DNA from: Actinomycetota bacterium
Lineage (GTDB): Bacteria; Actinomycetota; Thermoleophilia; Gaiellales; Gaiellaceae
Assembly: GCA_019236545.1 (NCBI GenBank)
Contig: JAFAIV010000179.1
Span: forward strand, 1-12,266
DNA length: 12,266 bases
Direction of reading: 5' to 3'
The notes below the pieces were generated by a model. It had not been told where the DNA came from. It worked only from the letters and a program-made list of their open reading frames with translations, and searched no databases. A program made the position numbers and the translations under genes. Positions 1-6,751 of the stretch are shown here, one piece after another. The number at the start of each line of letters is the position of its first letter. The stretch's first letter is position 1.

Positions 1-30
1 CTCTTTCCCTACACGACGCTCTTCCGATCT
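1..30. other. Illumina TruSeq adapter remnant (sequencing artefact)
   Basis: These 30 bases are identical to the last 30 bases of the standard Illumina TruSeq universal (read 1) adapter and end in the characteristic CTTCCGATCT. The match stops exactly where GC-rich, coding-like sequence begins at base 31. This is untrimmed adapter at a contig end, not biology. It adds a false C-terminus (about six residues, RKSVV-like) to the gene that runs off the contig here, and any annotation or database match in this stretch should be ignored. Confidence 0.97.
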
Positions 31-281
31 AGCCCGAGCGCGACGAGCACGACGCCGAGGACTGCCGGGCCGGCGAAGCGATGGACCGCGTTGTAGGCGG
101 GCACGGCGCGCGGGTGGAGCTGCCCCTGCCGGAGACCGGGCGCGAAGCCGGCGAGGAGCGGCAGGTCGGGCGCGAGCCCGAGCGCGACGGCCGCCCACCA
201 CGGGCCGGAGACGGTGAGGCAGGCGGCGAGCAGCGCGGCCGCGAGACCTGCGTAGGCGATGCGGCGATGGGTGTGGGTCAC
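31..281 (-). CDS. DUF4260-type small membrane protein, 3' end missing
   Basis: This is the N-terminal 83 codons of a small integral membrane protein. The C-terminus is lost at the contig end, and the frame continues artificially into adapter. Hydrophobic stretches lie at about residues 8-24, 28-46 and 70-83. The segments APDLPLLAG (37-45) and PAYNAVHRFAGP (61-72) resemble the conserved core of the DUF4260 family, which usually has about 110-120 residues. Its function is unknown. I chose the GTG at 281 because a GGAG (288-291 on this strand) sits 6 bases upstream. A TTG at 317 would extend the frame through one of the two operators, which is less likely. The twin palindromes just upstream suggest control by a TetR- or MarR-like repressor. 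In my experience DUF4260 genes often neighbour such regulators, but none is present in the window. Confidence 0.75.
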
Positions 282-299
282 GGGAATCTCCGTTCGTTT

Positions 300-314
300 G
301 CTAACGCTGTTAGC
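300..314. promoter_or_regulatory. Palindromic operator, copy 1
   Basis: This is a perfect inverted repeat, GCTAAC-GCT-GTTAGC, with 6-base arms and a 3-base spacer. It lies 19 bases upstream of the chosen GTG of the DUF4260-type gene. A TAnnnT match on the minus strand (TATCGT, 322-317) would place transcription start inside this palindrome. Size and symmetry fit a dimeric TetR- or MarR-family repressor. That assignment is inference. Confidence 0.75.
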
Positions 315-322
315 CAACGATA

Positions 323-337
323 GCTAACGTCGTTAGC
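323..337. promoter_or_regulatory. Palindromic operator, copy 2
   Basis: This is a second copy of the same inverted repeat, GCTAAC-GTC-GTTAGC. The arms are identical to copy 1 and only the spacer differs. The centres are 23 bp apart, a little over two helical turns. A plus-strand TAnnnT match (TAACGT, 325-330) lies inside it, followed by a GGAG at 346-349. The pair could therefore control divergent promoters on both sides. Confidence 0.75.
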
Positions 338-354
338 CACGTCAAGGAGCTGCG

Positions 355-399
355 ATGGGCCGTTCGGCCTACGAGACCTCACTTACCCCATCCGGTTGA
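355..399 (+). CDS. Possible 14-residue leader ORF or gene remnant
   Basis: An ATG preceded by a good ribosome binding site (AAGGAG, 344-349, 5-base spacer) opens a 14-codon frame, MGRSAYETSLTPSG, ending at TGA 397. A second in-frame TGA follows at once, and a TAG sits directly before the GTG start of the secreted-protein gene in the same frame. It may be a translated leader, the stub of a lost regulator, or chance. The translation signal is better than that of the large gene downstream. The peptide itself gives no homology clue. Confidence 0.25.
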   Translation: MGRSAYETSLTPSG

Positions 400-435
400 T
401 GAAACCGTCGCCTCGTCGTGCCGAAATGCACGTAG

Positions 436-2022
436 GTGCCGCCGCCGCGCCTCCCCCGCTGGCTCGCCTTCTGCGTCCTCGCCGTGCTCGTCCCGGCCGG
501 CGTCGCATCGGCGTCGCCCAAGCTCCTCGGCTGGCACGGCGTCGGCGGCGCGATCTCGCTCGTGCACGGCGTCCGCGGCGGGGCGGCTCCCCGGATCTCG
601 TTCGAGCGCGGGCCGGTCATGTCGCTCTCGGCCGCGGCGAAGCCGGTCGCGTCGACCTCGGCCGGCGTCTACGTCGGCAGCGCCTGGGTCGAGGGCGCGC
701 CCGGGCGGCGCGTCTGCCTGCGCGTGCGCGAGTGGGCCGGCCCCGAGGTCGTCGGCTCGCTGCAGTCCTGCGCCGCCGCGAGCGCGACCTGGCAGGCGTT
801 CCCGCCCCTCGACTACCGGGCGCGCGCCGGCCACTCGCTCGACCTCGTCGCGTTCGAGCCGAAGCCGGCGCGCGGCGACAGCTTCGCGATCGACCGCATG
901 ACGCTCCACGCGCAGGAGGCGACCGCGAGCGGGCTCGGCCTGGAGGCGCTCGACAGCGCGCACGTCCGGCTCGACTGGGACGCCGTCCCAGGCGCGTCGA
1001 CCTACCGCGTCAGCCGCGGCTCGCTCGTCCTCGGCACGACGACCGCGACGACGTTCACCGACGCGCTCCTCTGGCCGCGCACCTCCTACGACTACACGGT
1101 CGAGGCGCTCGACGGGAACGGCCAGGTCGCGGCGACGCTGACGGGCTCGGCGACCACGGCGGCGCTCCCGGCGGCCGGCTTCCCGCGGCCGTTCGGCGGC
1201 TCCTTCTGGAACACGCCCATCGGCAGCGACCCGAAGCTCGACCCGAACGACGCGGCCGTCATGGCGCACTTCGTCGCGCACCTGAACTACCCGAACCTGA
1301 CGCTGCGCTCCTGGGGCGTCGACGTGGCGGAGGCACACCCCGGCGACCCGGCCTACGACGTCCCCTGCACGATGTACTCCTGCACCCTCGGCGCCTTCGG
1401 CACGCTCCGGATCCCGGCCACCGCGGTCCCCGCGCCCGGCGGCGACCACCACCTCGCGGTCGTCGACCCGGCGACCGGGCGCGAGTGGGACCTCTGGGAG
1501 GCGCAGCGCCAGGGCGCCGGTTGGACCTCGGCGGCGGGCGCGGCCGTCTCGACCTCGGGCGACGGCATCGTCGAGAGCCCGAAGGCCTCCGGCGACGCCG
1601 CGAACTTCGCGCTGCTGGCCGGCCTGCTCCGGCCCGAGGAGATCCTGCAAGGGCACATCGACCACGCGCTCGTCATCACCGTGCCGGGGATCGCGGCCGG
1701 CCCGCCGGTCTGCCCCGCGACCCACAACGCCCCGACCGGGACGAACGACCCAAACGCGCTCCGCGAGGGCATGAAGCTCCAACTCGACCCGTCGGTGGAC
1801 GTGTCGGCGCTGCCGATCCCGGACTGGGAGAAGACGATCGCGCGGGCGCTCCAGGTCTACGGCGCCTACGTCCGCGACAACGGCGGCACCGTCGCCGTGA
1901 TGGCGGAGAACACGGACTCGCGCGGCTACGACGCGTGGGCGAAGGTCGGCCTCGAGGGCGACGTCGTCTCGCTCGCGGGGATCCCGTGGACGAAGCTACG
2001 CCTGCTCGCGCCGGGCTGCTAG
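436..2022 (+). CDS. Secreted FN3-containing protein with a large C-terminal domain of unknown function
   Basis: This gene encodes 528 residues. Residues 1-26 form a Sec signal peptide: Arg-containing n-region, hydrophobic core around LAFCVLAVLVPAG, and an ASA-type cleavage region. Residues about 45-158 look like a beta-rich, carbohydrate-binding-like region with Cys94 and Cys112. Residues about 165-243 form a fibronectin type III domain (VRLDWDAVPGASTYRV, then YDYTVEALDGNG). The 250-528 region is a separate domain with FGGSFWNTPI (253-262), DHHLAVVDPATGREWDLWEA (337-356) and GHIDHAL (406-412). I know similar domains from secreted actinobacterial proteins annotated as hypothetical. The clustered His, Asp and Glu residues suggest a hydrolase or lyase site, but that is inference. 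GTG 436 is the first start after an in-frame TAG and gives a proper signal peptide, although no clear SD precedes it. The 3' end overlaps the convergent deacetylase gene by 27 bases. Confidence 0.85.
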   Translation: MPPPRLPRWLAFCVLAVLVPAGVASASPKLLGWHGVGGAISLVHGVRGGAAPRISFERGPVMSLSAAAKPVASTSAGVYVGSAWVEGAPGRRVCLRVREWAGPEVVGSLQSCAAASATWQAFPPLDYRARAGHSLDLVAFEPKPARGDSFAIDRMTLHAQEATASGLGLEALDSAHVRLDWDAVPGASTYRVSRGSLVLGTTTATTFTDALLWPRTSYDYTVEALDGNGQVAATLTGSATTAALPAAGFPRPFGGSFWNTPIGSDPKLDPNDAAVMAHFVAHLNYPNLTLRSWGVDVAEAHPGDPAYDVPCTMYSCTLGAFGTLRIPATAVPAPGGDHHLAVVDPATGREWDLWEAQRQGAGWTSAAGAAVSTSGDGIVESPKASGDAANFALLAGLLRPEEILQGHIDHALVITVPGIAAGPPVCPATHNAPTGTNDPNALREGMKLQLDPSVDVSALPIPDWEKTIARALQVYGAYVRDNGGTVAVMAENTDSRGYDAWAKVGLEGDVVSLAGIPWTKLRLLAPGC

Positions 2023-2649
2023 CGCCGCGGCCGCTCGGGTGCACTTGAGGTTGACGCGCAGCAGGCCGTCGCGGCGGAAGATCCCCGCCCGGGGCCGGAG
2101 GAACGGGTCGCCGGGCCGGCCGGGGAGGCCGTACGCCTCCGTGTAGCCCGCGGCGCGCACCGTGTCGCGCACGCGGGCGTCCTGCTCGCCGTACGGGTAC
2201 GCGAACGCGCTGCACGCGCGGCCGAGCTCGGCCTCGATCCGCGCGCGCGACGTCCGCAGCTCGTCCACGAGCTCGTCGTGCGCAAGCGAGCGCAGGTGCG
2301 GATGGCTGCGCGTGTGGGAGCCGATCGCGACGTCGTGGAGACCTCGCAGCTCGTCCCACGTCAGCGTGGCGAGCTCGTCGAGCGGCTCGGCTGCGAGCTC
2401 GCGGACGGTCAGCGGCGCGCCGTCGTCCGCGTGGTCGCTGCAGACGAAGATCGTCGTCCGCACCTCGAGACGGCGCAGGAACGGCAGGACGTCGACCACG
2501 TTCCGGAACGCGTCGTCGAAGGTGACGTGGAGCCGGAGGCCGCGCCGCAGGAAGGAGCGGATCTGCCGCTCGAAGTCGTGCGGGCGAACCGAGAGCGCGT
2601 GCTCCCAGCCGTCCGACACGGCGTGGTAGCAGAGGACGACCTCGGTCAA
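1996..2649 (-). CDS. Polysaccharide deacetylase (NodB homology, carbohydrate esterase 4)
   Basis: This 217-residue protein would remove N- or O-acetyl groups from a polysaccharide or precursor. NodB-fold motifs are visible: TFDDA (43-47, with the catalytic and metal-binding Asp pair D45-D46), SHTRSHPHL (111-119, metal-ligand His112 and His116) and YPYG (151-154). Motif 1 usually ends in Gly but here ends in Ala. The opening VVLCYHAVSD is typical of the family. No signal peptide or membrane anchor is visible, so it probably acts in the cytoplasm on a lipid-linked or nucleotide-linked sugar, unless it leaves by another route. The start is the TTG at 2649, whose TTGA overlaps the TGA of the upstream polymerase gene by 4 bases, showing translational coupling. 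It is the last gene of the three-gene minus operon. About 217 residues is short for the family, but the core motifs are complete. Confidence 0.9.
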   Translation of the reverse strand: MTEVVLCYHAVSDGWEHALSVRPHDFERQIRSFLRRGLRLHVTFDDAFRNVVDVLPFLRRLEVRTTIFVCSDHADDGAPLTVRELAAEPLDELATLTWDELRGLHDVAIGSHTRSHPHLRSLAHDELVDELRTSRARIEAELGRACSAFAYPYGEQDARVRDTVRAAGYTEAYGLPGRPGDPFLRPRAGIFRRDGLLRVNLKCTRAAAALAARREQA

Positions 2650-4043
2650 GGGCGTTCGTTGGGGCGCGGAGTCGGCTCCGGCCGGACGAGCCGCCGCGTC
2701 ATCGCGTCGAGCGCGAGCGCGATCCCGACGAGCACCCACAGCGCCTTGCTCAGCTCGTTCGACAGGAAGATCGCGCCGATCACGTAGCCGAGCAGCCCGA
2801 CGGCCACCGCGAGCGAGTACCGCTGCAGGAGCTCGTGCCCGTGCGCCCGCGCGCGCCGGTAGCTGCGGACGCAGAACCAGAACGTGCCGAGGATGACGCC
2901 GCCGAAGAGCGCGATCCCGACCGGGCCGAGCTCGGTCAGCGTCTCGAGGTAGGCGTTGTGCACCTCCTTGCCGCTGTTGATCCATGGCGCGGCGAGGTCG
3001 ACGCCCGGGGTCGCGGCGAGCCACTGGAGCGACTCGGCACGGAAGTTCCCCTCGCCGATCCCGAGCCACGGGTGGTGCGTGTACGCGTTCCAGGCCGCGT
3101 TCCAGAGGTCGGTGCGCCCGGAGCCGCGGTCGCTCGGGTGGATGATCGTCTGCGCGCGGGCGACGAACGACGTCGAGCCGAGCGCGACGGCCGCCGCGAC
3201 CGCGAGCGCGAGGAAGCCGACGTACGACGCCTTCTGCGAGCGGCGGCGGAAGAACGTCCTCCACGGCAGGACGATCGTCGAGAGGACGACGACGCCGAGC
3301 GCGATCAACCCGCCGCGCGAGAGCGACGAGACGACCGAGAGCACGATCACGCCGACGACGCCGTAGAGCAGTGCGCGGACCGCGGGCCGGCGCGCCGTCG
3401 CCGCCAGCGTCAGCGTCGCCGGCAGCGCGATCGTCTGGTAGACGGCGAAGTAGTTCGGGTCGCCCTGCAGGCCGTCGCCGCGGGCCGTGTCGTTCGACGA
3501 TGCGTAGGTCACGAACGAGACGAGCCCGAACACGAACGAGCCGAGGCTGAGCGTCGTCAAGACGGACGTGAGCTGCTGCGGCGTCCGCACGAGCAGCGCG
3601 AAGGTGAGCATGTAGGCCATCGCCAGGCCCCACGAGTCGAGCTCGGTCAGCACCCAGTGCGTGTCGCTCGCCCAGTAGAGGCTGATCGCCATCCAGAGCC
3701 CGTAGCCGAGCGCGAGCGCGACGAGCGGGTTCCAGCGCAGCTGCGGGCGCAGGTGCATCAGGAGCGAGTACGCGAGCACCGCGATCGCGAGCACGCCCGC
3801 GAGGCGACCGACCCGCAGCGCCGGGCCGAGCGAGAGCGACTCGGTGAACATCGTCGCCACGAGGACGAGCGGCAGTGCGTCGGCGTCTCGGGCGATCACG
3901 ACGACGACTGCCGCGCCGAGGACGAGTGCCACGGCGTAGAACGGCTTCACGACGACGAGCGCGCCGACGACGGCGGCGAGCAGCAGGAGGACGAGGGGAG
4001 CCGTCCGGACCCGCGGGAGCGACCCAGCAGCGAGCGACGTCAC
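2646..4043 (-). CDS. O-antigen ligase / Wzy-type polysaccharide polymerase, integral membrane
   Basis: This 465-residue polytopic membrane protein has roughly 11-12 hydrophobic segments starting at about residue 15. The Wzy_C/WaaL-type signature is present: GDPNYFA (194-200), SRGG (242-245), RTDLWNAAW (310-318), HPWLGIGEGNF (324-334) and HNAYLETLTELGPVG (362-376). The long loop between about residues 295 and 370 matches the extracytoplasmic catalytic loop of the family. It would join flipped lipid-linked repeat units outside the membrane, or ligate finished glycan to an acceptor. Sequence alone does not separate the two. I chose GTG 4043, seven bases after the kinase stop, because it places the first membrane helix near the N-terminus. 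A start at 4118 would overlap the kinase and add an Arg-rich tail. It has no good SD, so coupling to the kinase gene is likely. Confidence 0.88.
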   Translation of the reverse strand: MTSLAAGSLPRVRTAPLVLLLLAAVVGALVVVKPFYAVALVLGAAVVVVIARDADALPLVLVATMFTESLSLGPALRVGRLAGVLAIAVLAYSLLMHLRPQLRWNPLVALALGYGLWMAISLYWASDTHWVLTELDSWGLAMAYMLTFALLVRTPQQLTSVLTTLSLGSFVFGLVSFVTYASSNDTARGDGLQGDPNYFAVYQTIALPATLTLAATARRPAVRALLYGVVGVIVLSVVSSLSRGGLIALGVVVLSTIVLPWRTFFRRRSQKASYVGFLALAVAAAVALGSTSFVARAQTIIHPSDRGSGRTDLWNAAWNAYTHHPWLGIGEGNFRAESLQWLAATPGVDLAAPWINSGKEVHNAYLETLTELGPVGIALFGGVILGTFWFCVRSYRRARAHGHELLQRYSLAVAVGLLGYVIGAIFLSNELSKALWVLVGIALALDAMTRRLVRPEPTPRPNERP

Positions 4044-4050
4044 GGGAGGC

Positions 4051-5526
4051 TCAGGCGGGGTCGTCGACGGTCCGCGCCAGCCGGGCCGGGCGGCGCGACT
4101 GCCACGACAGCGGCTCACCGAGCTCCGGCCCGTAGCCGTACTTCGGGTAGCCGCCCGCGGGATTCACGTCGGTGAGGACGACGCCGACGAGCTCCAGCCC
4201 GAGGCGGGCCACCAGCGCTCGAACCTCCCGCGCGTCGTCCACGGTCGTGTGGTTCGCGCGCGCGACGACGATGACGCCGTCGACGAGCCGAGCCACCTCG
4301 AGCGCGTCCGCGACCGCGAGCAGCGGCGGCGAGTCGACGAGGGTGAAGTCGTTCCGGGCCGACAGCCGCTCCAGCGCCTCGGCCATCGGCGCGCTCGACA
4401 GGAGCTCGGACGGGTTCACCGGGAGCGGCCCGCTCGGGACGTAGAGAAGGCGCCGGTCGTCGCCTCCGACGAAGACCGGCTCGGCGACCTCGTCGAGCGT
4501 CACCTCGCCGAGGAGGACGCTCGTCAGGCCGGTGTCGCGCGGCCCGGGGTCGAGCCCGAGCGCCGCCGCCAGCTGCGGCCGCCGTAGGTCGCCCTCGATC
4601 ACCACCGAGCTCGAGCCCGAGCTGGCGATCGCGAGGCCGAGGTTCGCCGCAACGGTCGTCTTCCCCTGCGACGGCGTCGCGCTCGTGACGAGGATCGTGC
4701 GGAGGCGCCGCTTCACGCGCAGGTACTCGAGGTTCGCACGCAGCGCGCGGAACGCCTCCGCTCGGGCGGCGAGGCCCTCCCACTGCGGCTCGCCCGCAGG
4801 GTCCTGGCTCTCCTTGGCGAACGGCACCTGGCCGATCACCGGCACGCCAAAAGCCTCCTCGACCGCCTCGCGCGTGCGGAGCGCACGGTCGAAGTGGTCG
4901 CGGAGGAAGGCGCCGAGCAGGCCGAGGACGAGCCCGAGCGCGAGGCCGAGCGCGAGGTTGCGCGCCGGTCGGGGCGACACCTGCCCGACGACGTGCGCGC
5001 GGTCCCAGACGGTGGCGGTGAGCGGCGGCTGGGGCGTCGCGCCCTTCGGCGTCGGTGCGGCGCGGCCGAGCCGCTGCGCGACGAGCCGCGGGAAGACAGC
5101 GTCGATCGCCGTCGCGATCCGCTCCGCCTCGCCGGGCGTCGGCGCGTCCACCGAGATGCCGAGGACGGCCGTCGACGGGTTGACCGAGACGCCGATCTTC
5201 GAGAGCAGGTCTCCCGGCGAGTCCTGCAGCCCCAGGCGCGAGATCACGCTGCGCGCGACGGCCTCGCTCGTGACGAGCTGGCTCATCGTCGCGGTGAACG
5301 GCTGGATCGAGTTGCCGAACTGCACCTGGAAGAGGCTGTCGCCCTGACCGATCACGACGCTCGTCTCCGCGCGGTAGACCGGCGACTCGAGCGCGGTGAG
5401 GATCCCGGCGGCGAGGAGCGTGACGGCCATGACCGAGGCGACGAGCTTCCAGCGCCGCCGCAGGACGTCGAGGTAGTGGCGAAGGCCGGGGCCGGCGCCC
5501 GCGTCGATCGGCTCGACCGTGCTCAC
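4051..5526 (-). CDS. Wzz/BY-kinase fusion: polysaccharide chain-length regulator and tyrosine autokinase
   Basis: This 491-residue protein controls export and chain length of exopolysaccharide at the inner face of the membrane. An N-terminal Wzz-type domain runs from membrane helix 1 (about 28-46) to helix 2 (about 190-208), enclosing an extracytoplasmic loop. The cytoplasmic kinase domain follows: EAFRALRANLEYLR (257-270, the ExxRxxRTNL-like oligomerisation motif), Walker A SATPSQGKTT (282-291, K289), Walker A' VVIEGDLRRP (308-317) and Walker B FTLVDSPP (394-401). The C-terminal tyrosine cluster is small (Y460, Y463, Y465). Fused adaptor and kinase in one chain is common in Proteobacteria and Actinobacteria, while Firmicutes split them. 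The GTG start at 5526 gives the expected short cytoplasmic N-terminus. It is the first gene of the minus operon, and its promoter region is shared with the divergent GT4 gene. Confidence 0.92.
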   Translation of the reverse strand: MSTVEPIDAGAGPGLRHYLDVLRRRWKLVASVMAVTLLAAGILTALESPVYRAETSVVIGQGDSLFQVQFGNSIQPFTATMSQLVTSEAVARSVISRLGLQDSPGDLLSKIGVSVNPSTAVLGISVDAPTPGEAERIATAIDAVFPRLVAQRLGRAAPTPKGATPQPPLTATVWDRAHVVGQVSPRPARNLALGLALGLVLGLLGAFLRDHFDRALRTREAVEEAFGVPVIGQVPFAKESQDPAGEPQWEGLAARAEAFRALRANLEYLRVKRRLRTILVTSATPSQGKTTVAANLGLAIASSGSSSVVIEGDLRRPQLAAALGLDPGPRDTGLTSVLLGEVTLDEVAEPVFVGGDDRRLLYVPSGPLPVNPSELLSSAPMAEALERLSARNDFTLVDSPPLLAVADALEVARLVDGVIVVARANHTTVDDAREVRALVARLGLELVGVVLTDVNPAGGYPKYGYGPELGEPLSWQSRRPARLARTVDDPA

Positions 5527-5544
5527 GGCCCGGTCACCCGCCCG

Positions 5545-5554
5545 ACCCTATGAT
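5545..5554. promoter_or_regulatory. Predicted bidirectional promoter core between the kinase and GT4 genes
   Basis: The block ACCCTATGAT can be read as a -10 element on both strands. The plus strand has TATGAT (5549-5554) and the minus strand has TAGGGT (5550-5545). They share the self-complementary TA step at 5549-5550. The plus reading places transcription start near 5561-5565, just before the GT4 gene. The minus reading places it near 5538, twelve bases before the kinase GTG. No convincing -35 is seen in either direction. The surrounding 15 bases recur, 13 of 15 identical, in the other divergent promoter of this window. Confidence 0.45.
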
Positions 5555-5572
5555 TCCCGCCTCGATGGGACG

Positions 5573-5579
5573 GGGGGAG
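5573..5579 (+). promoter_or_regulatory. Ribosome binding site that points to a CTG start
   Basis: GGGGGAG ends five bases before CTG 5585 and has no other in-frame start at proper distance. It is the main evidence that the GT4 gene begins at CTG 5585 and not at GTG 5636. It overlaps a run of six G at 5572-5577, where a missing base would change the interpretation. Confidence 0.45.
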
Positions 5580-5584
5580 CCCTT

Positions 5585-6748
5585 CTGCGCCTAGGTGCGT
5601 ATGCGGATCTCGCGTACCGGCGCGAGGGCGATCGTGTGAGCGCCGACACGGCGTTCGTCTCGTTCCTTGCCGCATTTGCATCTCCCCCCGTCGAGCTCGT
5701 GCTGTTCGGACGACTGGACCCAGTCGGCGGCGTGTATCCCCATTTCCTTCCGGACGAAATCCTCTTCGTCCCTTTGCCGCACTACCCGACCGTCCGCGAC
5801 CTGCGAGGGCTCGTGCGGGCGCTCTCCCGCTCCGTCCGGGCGTTCCGGGAGGAGCTGCCACGCCTCGACGCGGTCTGGCTCTTCGGGCCGCATCCGCTCT
5901 CGCTCCTCTTCGCGCGGCAGGCGCGGCGTCGCGGCGTCCCGGTGTTCCTCGGCGTCCGGCAGGAGTTCGTCCCGTACGTCGCCGGGCGGCTCCCGTCGCG
6001 GCGGTGGCTGTGGGTCGTCCCGGTCGCGCACGCGCTCGAGCTCGCATACCGGCGGCTGGCGCGGACGTGCCCGACCGCGGTCGTCGGCCGCGTGCTCGAG
6101 CGGACGTACGCCCGCGGCGGCGGGCGCGTGCTCGCGACGACGGTCTCGCTCGTGCGCGAGACGGACCTCATCCGGGTGGAGGACGCGCTCGCGCGCGACT
6201 GGGACGGCGCGGCGACGCTCGAGCTGCTCACGGTCGGCCGGATCGAGCCGGAGAAGAACCCACTGCTGCTCGCGGACGTGCTCGAGCGGCTGCGCGAGCG
6301 CGACCCTCGCTGGCGGTTGACGGTCGTCGGGGACGGGCCGCTCCGCGAGGCGCTCGCGGCGCGGCTCCGCGAGCGCGGCCTGGACGACTCGGTCGATCTC
6401 GCCGGGTACGTCCCCGCGGGCGAGGAGCTCTGGCGGAGGTACCGGGCGAGCCACGCGTTTCTCCACGTCTCGCTGACCGAGGGAGTGCCGCAGGTCCTCG
6501 TCGAGGCGCAGGCGGCCGGGCTGCCGGTCGTCGCCACGGACGTCGGCGGGGTGCGGGACGCGCTCGGCAAGAGCGGGTTGCTCGTGCCGCCGGAGGACGC
6601 CGACGCGGCGGTCGCCCAGCTGGAAGAGCTGCGTACGGACGCGGAGCTGCGCGCGCGCCTGATCCGGGACGGCCTCGAGAGCGCGCGGGCGCAGACCCTC
6701 GAGGCGCGGGTGGCCGAGATCTCCGGTTTCTTCGGCCTGCGGGGCTGA
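5585..6748 (+). CDS. Glycosyltransferase family 4 (GT-B fold)
   Basis: This 387-residue cytoplasmic or membrane-associated transferase would add one sugar from a nucleotide-sugar donor to the growing lipid-linked repeat unit. The C-terminal GT4 domain has GRIEPEKN (218-225), VVGDGPLREAL (247-257), LAGYVPAGEELW (272-283) and the donor-binding EGVPQVLVE (E299 and E307, E-x7-E). The N-terminal half holds the acceptor domain, opening with RLGAYADLAYRREGDRVS. The start is uncertain. CTG 5585 has a strong upstream GGGGGAG and keeps this opening strand, while GTG 5636 would remove it. ATG 5565 is out of frame and stops after nine codons, but one extra G in the six-G run would join it to this frame. 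It is the first gene of the plus operon. The APH-fold gene starts three bases after its stop. Confidence 0.88.
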   Translation: MRLGAYADLAYRREGDRVSADTAFVSFLAAFASPPVELVLFGRLDPVGGVYPHFLPDEILFVPLPHYPTVRDLRGLVRALSRSVRAFREELPRLDAVWLFGPHPLSLLFARQARRRGVPVFLGVRQEFVPYVAGRLPSRRWLWVVPVAHALELAYRRLARTCPTAVVGRVLERTYARGGGRVLATTVSLVRETDLIRVEDALARDWDGAATLELLTVGRIEPEKNPLLLADVLERLRERDPRWRLTVVGDGPLREALAARLRERGLDDSVDLAGYVPAGEELWRRYRASHAFLHVSLTEGVPQVLVEAQAAGLPVVATDVGGVRDALGKSGLLVPPEDADAAVAQLEELRTDAELRARLIRDGLESARAQTLEARVAEISGFFGLRG

Positions 6749-6751
6749 GGA

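Noticed and set aside
31..317. TTG 317 as the start of the DUF4260-type gene
   Set aside because: It would place operator copy 1 inside the coding region and has no SD. GTG 281 has a well-spaced GGAG.
396..2048. A 550-codon plus-strand frame overlapping the secreted-protein gene
   Set aside because: The translation is an Arg-rich shadow with no domain, while the frame starting at 436 has a signal peptide and an FN3 domain.
2835..4175. A long plus-strand frame opposite the polymerase gene
   Set aside because: It is charged, low-complexity and antisense to a clear membrane protein with Wzy motifs, as expected from GC-rich codon usage.
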